26,592 nt of DNA. It comes from CAZVKN01 sp964627035. GTDB lineage: Bacteria > Electryoneota > AABM5-125-24 > Hatepunaeales > Hatepunaeaceae. Every line of letters starts with the position of its first letter. Position 1 is the first letter of the stretch. The position numbers were made by a program, and so were the translations under genes. Below the pieces are notes generated by a model. It did not search any database. It was not told the origin of the DNA and saw only the letters and a list, made by a program, of their open reading frames with translations. Where the stretch lies: positions 1-26,592 of the forward strand of contig CAZVKN010000040.1 of NCBI GenBank assembly GCA_964627035.1, written 5' to 3'. This document shows positions 16,296 through 23,768 of the stretch, one piece after another.

Positions 16296-16742
16296 ATGAA
16301 AAAGATAATGTCCCCATACGCCCTCAAAATAGTTACACTAACTTTAGCATTATCGGTGATAACGGTCATACCGACGATTGTAATGGCAAACGAACCAGAC
16401 GATTTATCATTAGAGGGGAAGTCGTTTCCCGGTAGCATAAGGGCTAAAGGACTTATCGGGCTGGTTAGTGTTAAGGGAACTCTGTCATTTAATGAGGGAT
16501 CACTTGTTTGGACTGTAGATAGCACTAATGATACTGCTCCGTACAAACTGGAAGAATTTGACGGATCTGTTAAATTCACATCACGTATGCCTACTCAAGA
16601 TGGTGAGTATGTAGATTGGAGTGGAGTTTATGACGGTAAAACTTTGAGTGATGTCACAGCATTATGGACACGGGGAAAAGGTGACTTCATACACGATTTA
16701 TTGTTGCCGGATGTTGTCACTCTTGTGTTCACACCGGAATAA
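16296..16742 (+). CDS. Small secreted protein of unknown family
   Basis: An ATG at 16281 is also possible, but the second ATG at 16296 has GAGG at the right distance and gives MKKIMSPYALKIVTLTLALS, a cleaner signal peptide ending VMA-NE. The mature protein is about 115 residues, beta-rich and Trp-containing (GTLSFNEGSLVWTVDS, EYVDWSGVYDGKTLSDVTALWTRG), and has no Cys. The repeated short strands suggest a small barrel or lipocalin-like fold, but I do not recognise the family. It lies alone on the + strand after a repeat and a possible attC-like site, so it looks like an accessory gene. A hairpin follows its stop. Confidence 0.7.
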   Translation: MKKIMSPYALKIVTLTLALSVITVIPTIVMANEPDDLSLEGKSFPGSIRAKGLIGLVSVKGTLSFNEGSLVWTVDSTNDTAPYKLEEFDGSVKFTSRMPTQDGEYVDWSGVYDGKTLSDVTALWTRGKGDFIHDLLLPDVVTLVFTPE

Positions 16743-16748
16743 TGCCCG

Positions 16749-16770
16749 TTCCAACGGTCCGGTGTTGGAA
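16749..16770. terminator. Hairpin between convergent genes
   Basis: TTCCAAC (16749-16755) and GTTGGAA (16764-16770) pair around GGTCCGGT, starting 7 bases after the secreted-protein stop and ending about 55 bases before the convergent gpsA stop. An outer ATGCCCG/CGGGCAT pair (16742-16748, 16815-16821) could extend the structure. There is no T-run, so it may be a bidirectional, weakly terminating hairpin. Confidence 0.4.
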
Positions 16771-16824
16771 TGCAGATGATAAACGACAGAGCGAACACAA
16801 GATTCGCCTTCTACCGGGCATCCC

Positions 16825-17826
16825 TTAATCCTCGATCTTCAATCTACGTGTCATCAGATCGGTTGTCGCTTTCACCGGATCTACTCCTTCAAACAGCACC
16901 TTGTGTACCTGATCTGTTATCGGCATTTCTATCCCCTCACGTTGAGCAAGCTGCCAGGTTGACTGAGTCGTCCGCACACCTTCAGCTACCATAACCATCT
17001 CGTCGAGGATTTCCTGAAGTGAACGACCTTTACCGAGCTGCTCACCTACGTAGCGGTTACGACTATGGACACTACAACAGGTTGTAATCAAGTCTCCCAT
17101 ACCGGACAGTCCAGCAAAAGTTGCTGGACGACCACCCAGTTTGATACCGAGCCGACTTATCTCAGCCAATCCACGTGTTATCAACGCTCCTTTAGTGTTA
17201 TCTCCAAACCCAAGTCCGTCAGTAATTCCGGTGCCGATTGCGACGACGTTCTTCAGCGATCCACCAATTTCGACACCTATCAGATCATCAGCAGCATACA
17301 CCCTGAATCTGTCGGTGGACATAACCTCCTGAACAGTCTGCGCCATCTCTATGTTCTCAGAGGCGATAACCACTGTAGTTGGTAATCCCTTTATGACTTC
17401 CTCAGCATGACTGGGACCTGAAAGACAGCCCAGACGGTTGGGAGAGATCCGATCGAGCATGACATCCTGTGCAACTTCCGTCATCCGCATCAGTGTCTCC
17501 TGCTCAACACCCTTTGCTGCCGAGACCATAAGGCAATCACGTGGGAAATCGTCTGCTATACGTGTCATGGTGGATCGCATTGCGTGTGATGGAACGACTG
17601 AAATGCAGAGAGAAGCTCCTTCAATCGCTTCATGAATGTCTGCCGTTACATTTAGATTCGGAGGAAAGGAGTATCCAGGGAGGAATTCCTTGTTCTCCAG
17701 ATCTGACTGCATAATTTCCACAGCGTCTGGACGAAACTCCCACAACATCACATCATAGCCTTTACGAGCTACAACCAAAGCCAGCGTCGTACCCCAGCTA
17801 CCGGCACCTAAGACCGCTATTTTCAC
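16825..17826 (-). CDS. gpsA: Glycerol-3-phosphate dehydrogenase [NAD(P)+]
   Basis: The 333-residue enzyme reduces dihydroxyacetone phosphate to sn-glycerol-3-phosphate for phospholipid synthesis. The N-terminal dinucleotide fold shows KIAVLGAGSWGTTLA (residues 2-16). Also present are LSGPSHAEEV (about 135-144), the catalytic-Lys segment GGSLKNVVAIGTGITDGLGFGDNTKGALITRGLAE (from about 189) and LSGMGDLITTCCSVHSRNRYVG. Length is standard. The start is a GTG at 17826; no ATG fits the glycine-rich N-terminus. It lies downstream of purM with about 60 bases between, on the same strand. Confidence 0.97.
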   Translation of the reverse strand: MKIAVLGAGSWGTTLALVVARKGYDVMLWEFRPDAVEIMQSDLENKEFLPGYSFPPNLNVTADIHEAIEGASLCISVVPSHAMRSTMTRIADDFPRDCLMVSAAKGVEQETLMRMTEVAQDVMLDRISPNRLGCLSGPSHAEEVIKGLPTTVVIASENIEMAQTVQEVMSTDRFRVYAADDLIGVEIGGSLKNVVAIGTGITDGLGFGDNTKGALITRGLAEISRLGIKLGGRPATFAGLSGMGDLITTCCSVHSRNRYVGEQLGKGRSLQEILDEMVMVAEGVRTTQSTWQLAQREGIEMPITDQVHKVLFEGVDPVKATTDLMTRRLKIED

Positions 17827-17889
17827 CAGCTAACAAACCTCTGTGTAATTCGTGTCATGTTCAACCGTAAGATAATCAATCTGTTAATG

Positions 17890-18861
17890 CTACGCAACCT
17901 GTCCGATCTTAATTGGACTCTCGAGAGAATCCGGGAACTCGTTCAGGACACGCTGAGCATTTTCCGGAGTCATCACCGCAACAAAACCGATTCCCAGATT
18001 AAACGCTGGACGCATATCCTCTTCGGAAACGTTTCCCTCTTTCTGAATCAGTGTGAAGATCGGCGGTTCGCTCCAGCATCCCCAATTTATATTAACAGTC
18101 AAACCTTTCGGGATGATGCGCGTCACATTTCCGAGCAGTCCGCCACCTGTTATGTGAGCCAATCCTTTGATTACATTGAGACGTTTCAGCTCGCGGATTT
18201 CTCCCAGATAGCAACGATGCGGTTTCAGCAACGCATCACCAATTGTTCCATCCAGTTCCGGTAAAACGGTCGAGTATCCGAGCGGTTCGCACACTTTGCG
18301 CGCAAGGCTGTAGCCATTGGTGTGCAGTCCGTTGGATCCAAATCCGACCAGCACATCACCCGGTAGGATAGATTTTCCATCAATAAATTCATCCTGATCC
18401 ACCAGTCCTGAGATCGAACCGACGAGGTCATACTCTCCTGACAGGTAAGTTCCCGGCATCTCGGCAGTCTCGCCTCCGACAAGAGTCACGTTCCACCCCT
18501 GACATGCTCCGATGATCCCCTCGATTGCTTCGGTGACCACCTTCTCGTCGAGTGCACTCATGGCGATGTAGTCTAAGAATGCTATCGGTTCGGCACCGCA
18601 GCATACGATGTCATTTATGCAGTGGTGAACGATGTCGTATCCGAGTTTTTTGTGAGTGCCGACGGCTGTAGCGACCATGACCTTAGTGCCGACGCTGTCG
18701 ATGGATGACACCAACAGTGGTTTTTTGTATCGGTCGGTTGGGATGGGGATCGCACCGCCGAAGTGACCGATTTGCGCACCTGCTGCCCCCATCATTTCTT
18801 TGACGCGGTCAACGATTCGGTCACCTTTTTCTATATCAACACCTACTGAACGGTAGTTCAT
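17890..18861 (-). CDS. purM: Phosphoribosylformylglycinamidine cyclo-ligase (AIR synthetase)
   Basis: The 323-residue ATP-dependent enzyme closes the imidazole ring in de novo purine synthesis (FGAM to AIR). It starts NYRSVGVDIEKGDRIVDRVKEM with an ideal AGGAG site. Family blocks include LLVSSIDSVGTKVMVA, YDIVHHCINDIVCCGAEPIAFLDYIA, LVGGETAEMPG, VLVGFGSNGLHTNGYSLAR and AHITGGGLLGNVTRIIPKG. It is about 20 residues shorter than the E. coli protein but all core motifs are present. It is 11 bases downstream of the CMD-family gene, so both are probably in one transcript. Confidence 0.97.
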   Translation of the reverse strand: MNYRSVGVDIEKGDRIVDRVKEMMGAAGAQIGHFGGAIPIPTDRYKKPLLVSSIDSVGTKVMVATAVGTHKKLGYDIVHHCINDIVCCGAEPIAFLDYIAMSALDEKVVTEAIEGIIGACQGWNVTLVGGETAEMPGTYLSGEYDLVGSISGLVDQDEFIDGKSILPGDVLVGFGSNGLHTNGYSLARKVCEPLGYSTVLPELDGTIGDALLKPHRCYLGEIRELKRLNVIKGLAHITGGGLLGNVTRIIPKGLTVNINWGCWSEPPIFTLIQKEGNVSEEDMRPAFNLGIGFVAVMTPENAQRVLNEFPDSLESPIKIGQVA

Positions 18862-18872
18862 TTTATCTCCTG

Positions 18873-19196
18873 TTAATTTTCATCGTACGCTTCGATAGCG
18901 GCGGGAAGGGCTTGTGTGACTCTGTGACCTGCTGCCGGGAGCCCGACCAGCACTGCACTGATGACCTCCTCACGTGTCGCACCCAACTGCTTTGCAGTTT
19001 TCACGTGAAATGGAATGCCGGACAGTAGCTGCTGCACTGCCAGCACAGCAATAAACGCCAGCTCACGGGTTTTAGGATCGAGTGCGCTGCTTTGAGCAAG
19101 CTCTCCTACCATCGTCCGCCATGCAGCAGCATGCTCAGGCGCATCATTCTGAAATGCTTGGAACGCTTTACTTATTTTTGGTTTATCAGGGGGCAT
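18873..19196 (-). CDS. AhpD-like/carboxymuconolactone-decarboxylase-family protein lacking the CxxC
   Basis: The 107-residue protein has the CMD helical core: LDPKTRELAFIAVLAVQ, then FHVKTAKQLGATREEVISAVLVGLPAAG. In AhpD-type members a CxxCxxH motif provides the peroxidase chemistry. Here the two Cys positions are Leu and Ile (SGIPFH preceded by LL) while the His is kept. It may therefore use a non-redox CMD-type chemistry or have lost activity. An AAGGA site precedes the ATG. It is the first gene upstream of purM. Confidence 0.8.
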   Translation of the reverse strand: MPPDKPKISKAFQAFQNDAPEHAAAWRTMVGELAQSSALDPKTRELAFIAVLAVQQLLSGIPFHVKTAKQLGATREEVISAVLVGLPAAGHRVTQALPAAIEAYDEN

Positions 19197-19306
19197 TGGG
19201 TGTCCTTGAAATCTATATACTTCGTAAGATAAATAAAAGTCGTGCAGGATAGAAACCTGTGGAAGGAAAAATTAGCTGCCACTCGTCAATGTCTTCTCTT
19301 ATGCTG

Positions 19307-22300
19307 TCACCACTCGAACATCTTCACCGCTACCTCATCTACCACCCCCATCAGCCTGATTGTCTCCGACAGAGCAGATACAATCCGTCCATAATGCTTA
19401 ATGTCGTCATAGCTTAGCGTCCGCCCTTTCCGATCCTTCAGCCATTTACTGCACACCTGATACCCACCGATATGAAACTCCCACACCTCACTCGGTACGC
19501 CCTCAAAGTATTGTTCCTTATTGATCCACACCCTCTCCTTCACATACCTGACCTTCTTCTCGATCTTGTCATCACCCGCTACCGGATACTTAACGAATTC
19601 CGGTCCGGGTTGCTCCATAAGATGATAGCCTACCAACTGTTCTCCCAAACCGCTCAGCTCATTAAACAACTTCGCATCCGTCGGCATGTGAACCCGTGGG
19701 AAGTCCATCTTCAGAAACTCAGCAAACCGCGTCCGGTACGTCGGTGAATGAAACAGACCGTAGATATAATAGAACACCTGCTCCGGTGTCGGATCAAATC
19801 CCAATCTTTCGGTGAGTTCCGATAAGAACTCGGGTGAGATATTCTGTCGGCGTGGCTCGTAATCTGAGTAAAGATATAGGGGGAATAAATATGTAATTTC
19901 CTTCGTTTTATTTGATACAGCACATGATTCAATAATCTTATTTGTACATGAGATATGTTGAAATCCTGTAATGGATTGCTGACGACAAGCTAACAAACCC
20001 AAATTCTCTCCGGCGAGCATGTGGCGCATGACCTCTCGACGTGGTCGCACATGGAATCCGCCAGGTTTACCGGTGTAGTAAGTGTATCGCATATCGAATG
20101 GACGATATAATAGTGATACAATGCGTTCCATTTGTAATTCCGGTTTTCTCAGATCCTCTTGTGCCCATGATAACTTCCAATCTGTGTCTTTTGGTAGTTT
20201 GAATTCAAATCTCGCTTCTTCGGAAGTATAACCTGTTAATCGGTTAACTGTATCCCAAACATCTTCCATCGAATCCTTTATTGTCAGTTTATCACGTGCT
20301 GTAACAATTCCCACACTGTTTACCGAAAATATCTCATTTACCTTCCATCCGATATCATACTCATCCCAATTACTCATATCTTTCGGAGATAACAGGAAGA
20401 ACGGCGAGGTCGGAGTAACAGTACTCCATTGAGTAGATTCAATGTCATTGTCGTGGAGCCAGTTGTATTTGCTCTTGCGGAGTCCGAACAGGTTGGCATG
20501 GTGGATAGTTGCGTATTGAGTAGCATCGTCATTCCCGCGTAGGCGGGAATCCAGTGACTTACTCTCGATGGATTCTGGATCAAGTCCAGAATGACAAGAG
20601 GGGGTTTTTCTCTTAACGAACAGCCCTATCCCTACCCCCTGCTGGATGTCAAACACATTCTCATCTTTGGAACCGTCCGGACATTTCTCCTTCTTCTTGC
20701 TGTTGCCGTGCAGGTCAAGTAGATATATATCATCAAATAAAGTCATTAAGCTCTGTCGCATACTTCTAAAAGTAGGATTATCGAAATAACTATGATTTGA
20801 TATAAATGCGAGTATGCCATATCCGGTCTGTTCAATCCTATGTTGAGCGAAACGAATAAACTTCACATAGTCATCATTCAGCCATTTTGGATTCCGCTCA
20901 TCAAGTTTTTTACCGTCTAAGTTGCAATCTTCCATAAAATAGGGTCGGAGCAGATTCTTTATCCATAATCCTTTGTTTGAAGAGTGTCCCGAATACGGCG
21001 GATTTCCCAGCACCACCATCACCGGAGCAATGGATTTTATTTCACTAGCTTCCAAAGACTCCTCAAACAACCAATTACTAAAGCCAATGTGCATTGAATA
21101 GTCTGTCTGCCTGTTACTCTCCTCCAGCGAGTTGGTCAGGTATATCTTCAGCCTCTGATCTTCACTGAACTCATATCCACTCTCCTGCAGCAGCATCCCG
21201 ATCTTCAAATGAGCGATGGTGTACGGTGCCATCAGCAGCTCAAATCCGAACAGTCTCGGCAGTAAGTCATTGTCGACATAACCTGACCACATCCCCTCAT
21301 TACCGATAAATGACTGCCTGATATGATCCACCACTCCATGCAGAAATGAACCCGTCCCGACCGCCGGATCGAGGATTTGGACTTTGTGTACTTCCCGCTG
21401 TTCCTCTTCGGGATCGGTCAAGTTGATTTTGGTTGCATCCGCAAGACCACCCGAAAGATTAAAATCACGTTTTAAAATTTTATCTACCGACCTGACGATG
21501 TATGACACTACAGGCTCCGGCGTATAATATACACCTCGCGACTTACGCATCTTGGGATCGTATTTTGCGAGAAAATCCTCGTAAAAATGCAGCACCGGGT
21601 CTTGTCCTTTTCTACGTTCACTAAACTCCTGCAGAATACCGCGCACATCCGTGTGGTGAAACATCTCTGCGAGATGATCAACAGCCCAAACTATCCTGTC
21701 ATCGAGGTCTATCCCGGCTATATAGTTGAACATCTTACGGAGGAAGGGATTGGACTTCGGGAGGAGATGTGGAGATTTCTCACGGGTAAAACGACCGCTG
21801 ATATGATTGACTCTCGCCATAAACAGACCGTAACATATCGTCTGCGCATACATATCGGCAAATTTTTCATCACTGATATCGCGTATCAACGTAGTCCTGA
21901 AAGCGGTCATTTGCTGATGAAGCGTCCCTCCCCGATCTTCCATTGATAGTGCTCTGACAATTCCGTCACGAATGATCTGTGCCGTTTTTGCCATCTGCTC
22001 TGCTAACTTCTCAGTCGTGCCGATTTCAGGTACATCGCTTGACACAAACGCATCCAGCAGTTGGTGTACTGATTGAAATCCGGCAGGTTGTGGTTTTATT
22101 CGATTTTTATCTACAATACCGAGGCTTGCGGTAAGGCGATGTTCTCCGGATTGATACCAGCGAAATTCGAGATAGTCAGTGAGTATTAAATTCGGCAGAG
22201 AAAAGTATCTTTTCAGTTGTTCACTCTTTTCATTCTCATCAAGTGATTTACCAATGTCTTTGCATTCGACATATCCCAGCGGTGCATCATCGCGCAATAG

Positions 22301-22474
22301 CGTAACATCCGGTGCACCGCATTCAATCCGTTTGGCTTCGTTTACTACCAAAACATTCTCGGTTAGTCCGTTCAAGAGATTGACGAGCGCCGGGCGATAG
22401 CTATGCTCTCGAGCAAGACCGGTACTAAACTCACTATCGAGTTCCTTTGCATACTGACTAAATACTTTTTTCAT
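19307..22474 (-). CDS. Single-chain Type IIG-like restriction-modification enzyme (N6-adenine MTase plus PD-(D/E)xK nuclease)
   Basis: The 1055-residue protein combines modification and cleavage. Near the N-terminus Asp56 (GAPDVTLL) and Glu70-Cys-Lys72 (GYVECKD) form a PD-(D/E)xK nuclease site. The N6-adenine methyltransferase follows: SAM motif I ILDPAVGTGSFLHG at about 366-379 and catalytic motif IV NPPY at about 488-491. The C-terminal ~400 residues (RPFDMRYTYYTGKPGG, PEQVFYYIYGLFHSPTYRTRFAEFLKMDFPR) resemble the Type ISP specificity region. No helicase/ATPase is present, so it is closer to Type IIG than to Type ISP. A palindromic repeat contributes about residues 627-649 in frame. A GAGGAG site precedes the ATG. 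No separate R, M or S gene is nearby. Confidence 0.88.
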   Translation of the reverse strand: MKKVFSQYAKELDSEFSTGLAREHSYRPALVNLLNGLTENVLVVNEAKRIECGAPDVTLLRDDAPLGYVECKDIGKSLDENEKSEQLKRYFSLPNLILTDYLEFRWYQSGEHRLTASLGIVDKNRIKPQPAGFQSVHQLLDAFVSSDVPEIGTTEKLAEQMAKTAQIIRDGIVRALSMEDRGGTLHQQMTAFRTTLIRDISDEKFADMYAQTICYGLFMARVNHISGRFTREKSPHLLPKSNPFLRKMFNYIAGIDLDDRIVWAVDHLAEMFHHTDVRGILQEFSERRKGQDPVLHFYEDFLAKYDPKMRKSRGVYYTPEPVVSYIVRSVDKILKRDFNLSGGLADATKINLTDPEEEQREVHKVQILDPAVGTGSFLHGVVDHIRQSFIGNEGMWSGYVDNDLLPRLFGFELLMAPYTIAHLKIGMLLQESGYEFSEDQRLKIYLTNSLEESNRQTDYSMHIGFSNWLFEESLEASEIKSIAPVMVVLGNPPYSGHSSNKGLWIKNLLRPYFMEDCNLDGKKLDERNPKWLNDDYVKFIRFAQHRIEQTGYGILAFISNHSYFDNPTFRSMRQSLMTLFDDIYLLDLHGNSKKKEKCPDGSKDENVFDIQQGVGIGLFVKRKTPSCHSGLDPESIESKSLDSRLRGNDDATQYATIHHANLFGLRKSKYNWLHDNDIESTQWSTVTPTSPFFLLSPKDMSNWDEYDIGWKVNEIFSVNSVGIVTARDKLTIKDSMEDVWDTVNRLTGYTSEEARFEFKLPKDTDWKLSWAQEDLRKPELQMERIVSLLYRPFDMRYTYYTGKPGGFHVRPRREVMRHMLAGENLGLLACRQQSITGFQHISCTNKIIESCAVSNKTKEITYLFPLYLYSDYEPRRQNISPEFLSELTERLGFDPTPEQVFYYIYGLFHSPTYRTRFAEFLKMDFPRVHMPTDAKLFNELSGLGEQLVGYHLMEQPGPEFVKYPVAGDDKIEKKVRYVKERVWINKEQYFEGVPSEVWEFHIGGYQVCSKWLKDRKGRTLSYDDIKHYGRIVSALSETIRLMGVVDEVAVKMFEW
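20528..20595. repeat. Palindromic repeat inside the restriction-modification gene
   Basis: The stretch from GTCATTCCCGC to CCAGAATGAC contains CCCGC-GTAG-GCGGG and CCAGAATC-type inverted arms of the GTCATTCC repeat family. Read on the minus strand it encodes CHSGLDPES...KSLDSRLRGNDD without breaking the frame. The peptide interrupts otherwise MTase-like sequence between the LFVKRK and YATIHHANLFG segments. Confidence 0.85.
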
Positions 22475-22496
22475 CTGCTCCTCTTTCTTCCTCCCT

Positions 22497-22533
22497 CAAT
22501 TCCGTTAAATCCGTCTAATCTGCTGCGAATCCC
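22497..22533. repeat. Dispersed repeat, partial copy (ATCTGCTTCATC family)
   Basis: AATCCGTCTAATCTGCTGCGAATCC resembles the arms found at 16041-16115 and 22970-23001. It lies between the restriction-modification start and the end of the VOC gene, slightly inside the latter's 3' side. Confidence 0.45.
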
Positions 22534-22538
22534 TAACC

Positions 22539-22919
22539 TCACCCCATCCACAGTGCTAAGACCGCTCCTGCTGGGTCCCGGATAACGCAAAAGTCGCCAT
22601 CACCCATTTTACGAGGTCCGTCAATGACCTTGCCTCCCAACTCTTCGCATCTCTTTGCACTTACCGCAACGTCCTCAACCTGGACGTAAATCAGCCACTG
22701 TGGTGGTATGTTACCGTTTGTCCCTCGTGCATGGCATATTCCCACAGCCGATTCACCATCAGGACGTGCGATGTTGAAGTCGTTGTAATCTCCCATGTCA
22801 TGATCGGTTGCTGTCCAGCCGACTACTTGGCAATAGAAGTCCTTGACTCGCTCTGCATCGCCAACTGTCAAATCCGTCCAGACGATTGCACCAATTGGAG
22901 GTTTTGGTTGGTCAGTCAT
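22539..22919 (-). CDS. VOC-superfamily (glyoxalase/bleomycin-resistance-like) protein
   Basis: The 126-residue protein has one vicinal-oxygen-chelate unit of two beta-alpha-beta-beta-beta motifs: IVWTDLTVGDAERVKDFYCQVVGWT at the start, then PPQWLIYVQVEDVAVSAKRCEELGGKVIDGPRKMGDGDFCVIRDPAGAVLALW. The Asp-Pro-x-Gly-x-hydrophobic end is typical. The metal ligands are not obvious: there is no clear N-terminal His and no Glu in the last strand. Enzymatic function cannot be named. GAGAGGA precedes the ATG. It lies about 65 bases upstream of the restriction-modification gene. Confidence 0.85.
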   Translation of the reverse strand: MTDQPKPPIGAIVWTDLTVGDAERVKDFYCQVVGWTATDHDMGDYNDFNIARPDGESAVGICHARGTNGNIPPQWLIYVQVEDVAVSAKRCEELGGKVIDGPRKMGDGDFCVIRDPAGAVLALWMG

Positions 22920-22969
22920 TGTAATCCTCTCTTGTGTCCTTCTGAGTACTTTTATCTCTTGGTGGTTCT

Positions 22970-23001
22970 ATCTGCTCAATCCGCTTCATCTGCTGAGAAT
23001 C
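22970..23001. repeat. Dispersed repeat, single arm (ATCTGCTTCATC family)
   Basis: This copy reads ATCTGCTCAATCCGCTTCATC and then TGCTGAGAATC, matching the right arm of the 16041-16115 element. It directly abuts the GTCATTGCGA element at 23008, so two repeat families are nested side by side. Confidence 0.65.
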
Positions 23002-23007
23002 TCTTCT

Positions 23008-23093
23008 GTCATTGCGAACATGCGAAGCAGGTGTGGCAATCAAATTGAAGATTCATGGAGATTGCTTCGAAAACTTCGTTTCCTCGCAATGAC
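23008..23093. repeat. 86-bp inverted-repeat element (GTCATTGCGA family, copy 2)
   Basis: It begins GTCATTGCGA and ends TCGCAATGAC, as does the copy at 302-381, and shares GTGTGGCAATC and GGAGATTGCTTCG blocks; the centres differ. The conserved ends and variable middles fit a mobilised miniature repeat. Confidence 0.8.
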
Positions 23094-23109
23094 TATTTGT
23101 AACAATCTC

Positions 23110-23167
23110 TCCATCAATCCGTTTCATCTGTTCAACCAGTTGTGAATCCTGCTATCTGCTTCATCCC
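23110..23167. repeat. Dispersed repeat copy (ATCTGCTTCATC family)
   Basis: CATCAATCCGTTTCATCTGTTC, TTGTGAATCC and ATCTGCTTCATCCC are variants of the same arm. It is more decayed than the other copies and overlaps nothing coding; it precedes the stop of the 102-aa gene on the minus strand. Confidence 0.5.
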
Positions 23168-23174
23168 CTACAAA

Positions 23175-23483
23175 TCACCCAACCCAACCATATTTATCCC
23201 GTCTCTGCATTTTAATCGCCGAGAAGTAAATGCACCGATACACCTCATTCATATTCAATCTTCTATTCATTGGAAACAACAGTTCCCGGTCGAGGTCAAT
23301 CCCGTGCAGTGCCAGCACACTCATAAACTCATCCTCCTTCTTCATCTTTCTCACTTCACGCAGGTACCGCGCAAAAGTCGCACGCTTGATAATCCTGCTT
23401 ATCAACAATGTTTCACCCCGATAGATCGACAGCCAGTAAAACTCAATTGCTTCCTGCGCCAGCCTGAAATAGTCATGCGCCAT
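23175..23483 (-). CDS. Unknown 102-aa protein
   Basis: The start is at 23483, where an ideal GGAGGA sits five bases before the ATG; the frame is also open 14 codons further up but without such a site. The product (MAHDYFRLAQEAIEFYWLSIYRGETLLISRIIKR...) is helical and basic, rich in Arg, Lys and Tyr, with no signal peptide, and ends DKYGWVG. The composition suggests a cytoplasmic or nucleic-acid-associated protein, but there is no family I recognise. It stands between repeat-rich DNA and citF. An upstream helix with aliphatic LLIS core is not long enough for a membrane span. Confidence 0.55.
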   Translation of the reverse strand: MAHDYFRLAQEAIEFYWLSIYRGETLLISRIIKRATFARYLREVRKMKKEDEFMSVLALHGIDLDRELLFPMNRRLNMNEVYRCIYFSAIKMQRRDKYGWVG

Positions 23484-23665
23484 GTTTTCCTCCATCTGTA
23501 TTGATCTTATTATGCTAACTTGCAAACACCTCTTCCCGTTCCGCTAACATTCCGTTTTTAACCGGAATAAAATCTTAGAGACGAAATTACGATGCAGACA
23601 ATATACGGAAAATTATGACTAAAAGCAACATTTGATGCACATATTGCATTCTTTTCTAAATTATT

Positions 23666-23704
23666 CTGTAAACTTTCTGCCTTTTACGGCATAGTGAATT
23701 ACAG
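23666..23704. repeat. Nested palindrome in AT-rich intergenic DNA
   Basis: CTGTAA (23666-23671) and TTACAG (23699-23704) bracket an inner TGCC/GGCA stem (23678-23681, 23688-23691). It lies 65-105 bases beyond the citF stop and may be its 3' hairpin. The rest of 23526-23768 is AT-rich with no gene. Confidence 0.35.
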
Positions 23705-23768
23705 AACTTGCTAAATTCCGCAAGTTTTCCGCAAACTCACGCTCCCAAAAACGCGACAACTCCAAAAA

